A stretch of DNA of 6,127 nt from an uncultured Elusimicrobium sp. (lineage in GTDB: Bacteria; Elusimicrobiota; Endomicrobiia; Endomicrobiales; Endomicrobiaceae). The notes beneath the pieces are model-generated. The model saw nothing but the letters and a program-made list of their open reading frames with translations. It was not told where the DNA came from and searched no databases. Positions within the stretch are counted from its first letter, which is position 1. Each line of letters begins with the position of its first letter. Below are positions 6,016 through 6,127 of the stretch, piece by piece. The stretch covers positions 1 to 6,127 of the forward strand of contig CACWKJ010000057.1 of the NCBI GenBank assembly GCA_902761395.1. The letters run 5' to 3'. Both the position numbers and the translations under genes were made by a program.

Positions 6016-6127
6016 TTATTCATAAATGATGTCATCTAAGTAAATGATGAATCCGTTAGGATTGTCATCTTTAGATGCTGCGAAGCAGAATCCACCGATT
6101 ACGTGGCTCAAATCTTTGCCTGTTAAA
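6016..6127 (-). CDS. C-terminal end of a convergent gene, probably a carbohydrate-binding or surface beta-sandwich protein
   Basis: Reading the - strand from the right edge gives 36 residues, beginning LTGKDLSHVIGGFCF, continuing AASKDDNPNGFIIYL and ending DDIIYE before a TAA at 6018-6016. The pattern 'G-F-x-x-Y-L-D-D-I-x-Y' at the very end is typical of the last strand of carbohydrate-binding modules and related beta-sandwich domains in secreted glycoside hydrolases and adhesins. That assignment rests on one short motif and is tentative; the rest of the protein lies outside the window. The reading frame is supported by the absence of stops, by the preceding bidirectional terminator placed 12 bp beyond the stop, and by the lack of any convincing + strand frame here. 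Confidence 0.7.
   Translation of the reverse strand, partial: LTGKDLSHVIGGFCFAASKDDNPNGFIIYLDDIIYE

Overview
The window is an AT-rich (roughly one third G+C by eye), densely packed bacterial chromosome segment. It has five genes or gene fragments in a row on the + strand, then recA, then the tail of a convergent gene on the - strand. A-rich codon use, 23 bp or smaller gaps between most genes and two ATGA start/stop overlaps are uniform across the window, so I see no sign of an inserted element. Two signal-peptide-bearing M16 proteases and a likely surface/secreted protein fragment at the right edge fit a diderm, gut- or sediment-type bacterium. I cannot name the phylum from this sequence alone.

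Layout. Positions 1-942 are the C-terminal part of a cobalamin-dependent methionine synthase (MetH): end of the pterin domain, cap, B12 domain, then stop, with no AdoMet-activation domain. Positions 945-1307 encode a small unrecognised membrane protein. Positions 1304-2602 and 2599-3894 are a tandem pair of single-unit M16 peptidases. The first keeps the complete zinc site; the second has lost all the zinc ligands but keeps the Arg/Tyr pair, the classic signature of a heterodimeric M16B protease. Positions 3918-4814 encode a stand-alone RecB/Cas4-type PD-(D/E)XK nuclease with four cysteines placed for an Fe-S cluster. Positions 4881-5954 are complete recA with its own textbook promoter, and a two-way terminator separates it from the - strand gene ending at 6016.

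How they work together. The membrane protein and both M16 genes are translationally coupled and probably form one envelope proteolysis unit, transcribed with the upstream metH end. The nuclease is separated from that unit by a 23 bp gap holding an 18 bp palindrome that covers its ribosome binding site. It lies next to recA, which suggests a role in DNA end processing or repair. The most unusual signal is that both M16 genes contain a second, in-frame ATG with a strong Shine-Dalgarno just after the signal peptide, which could give each protein a secreted and a cytosolic form. The window holds no CRISPR array, tRNA, rRNA or insertion sequence that I can see.
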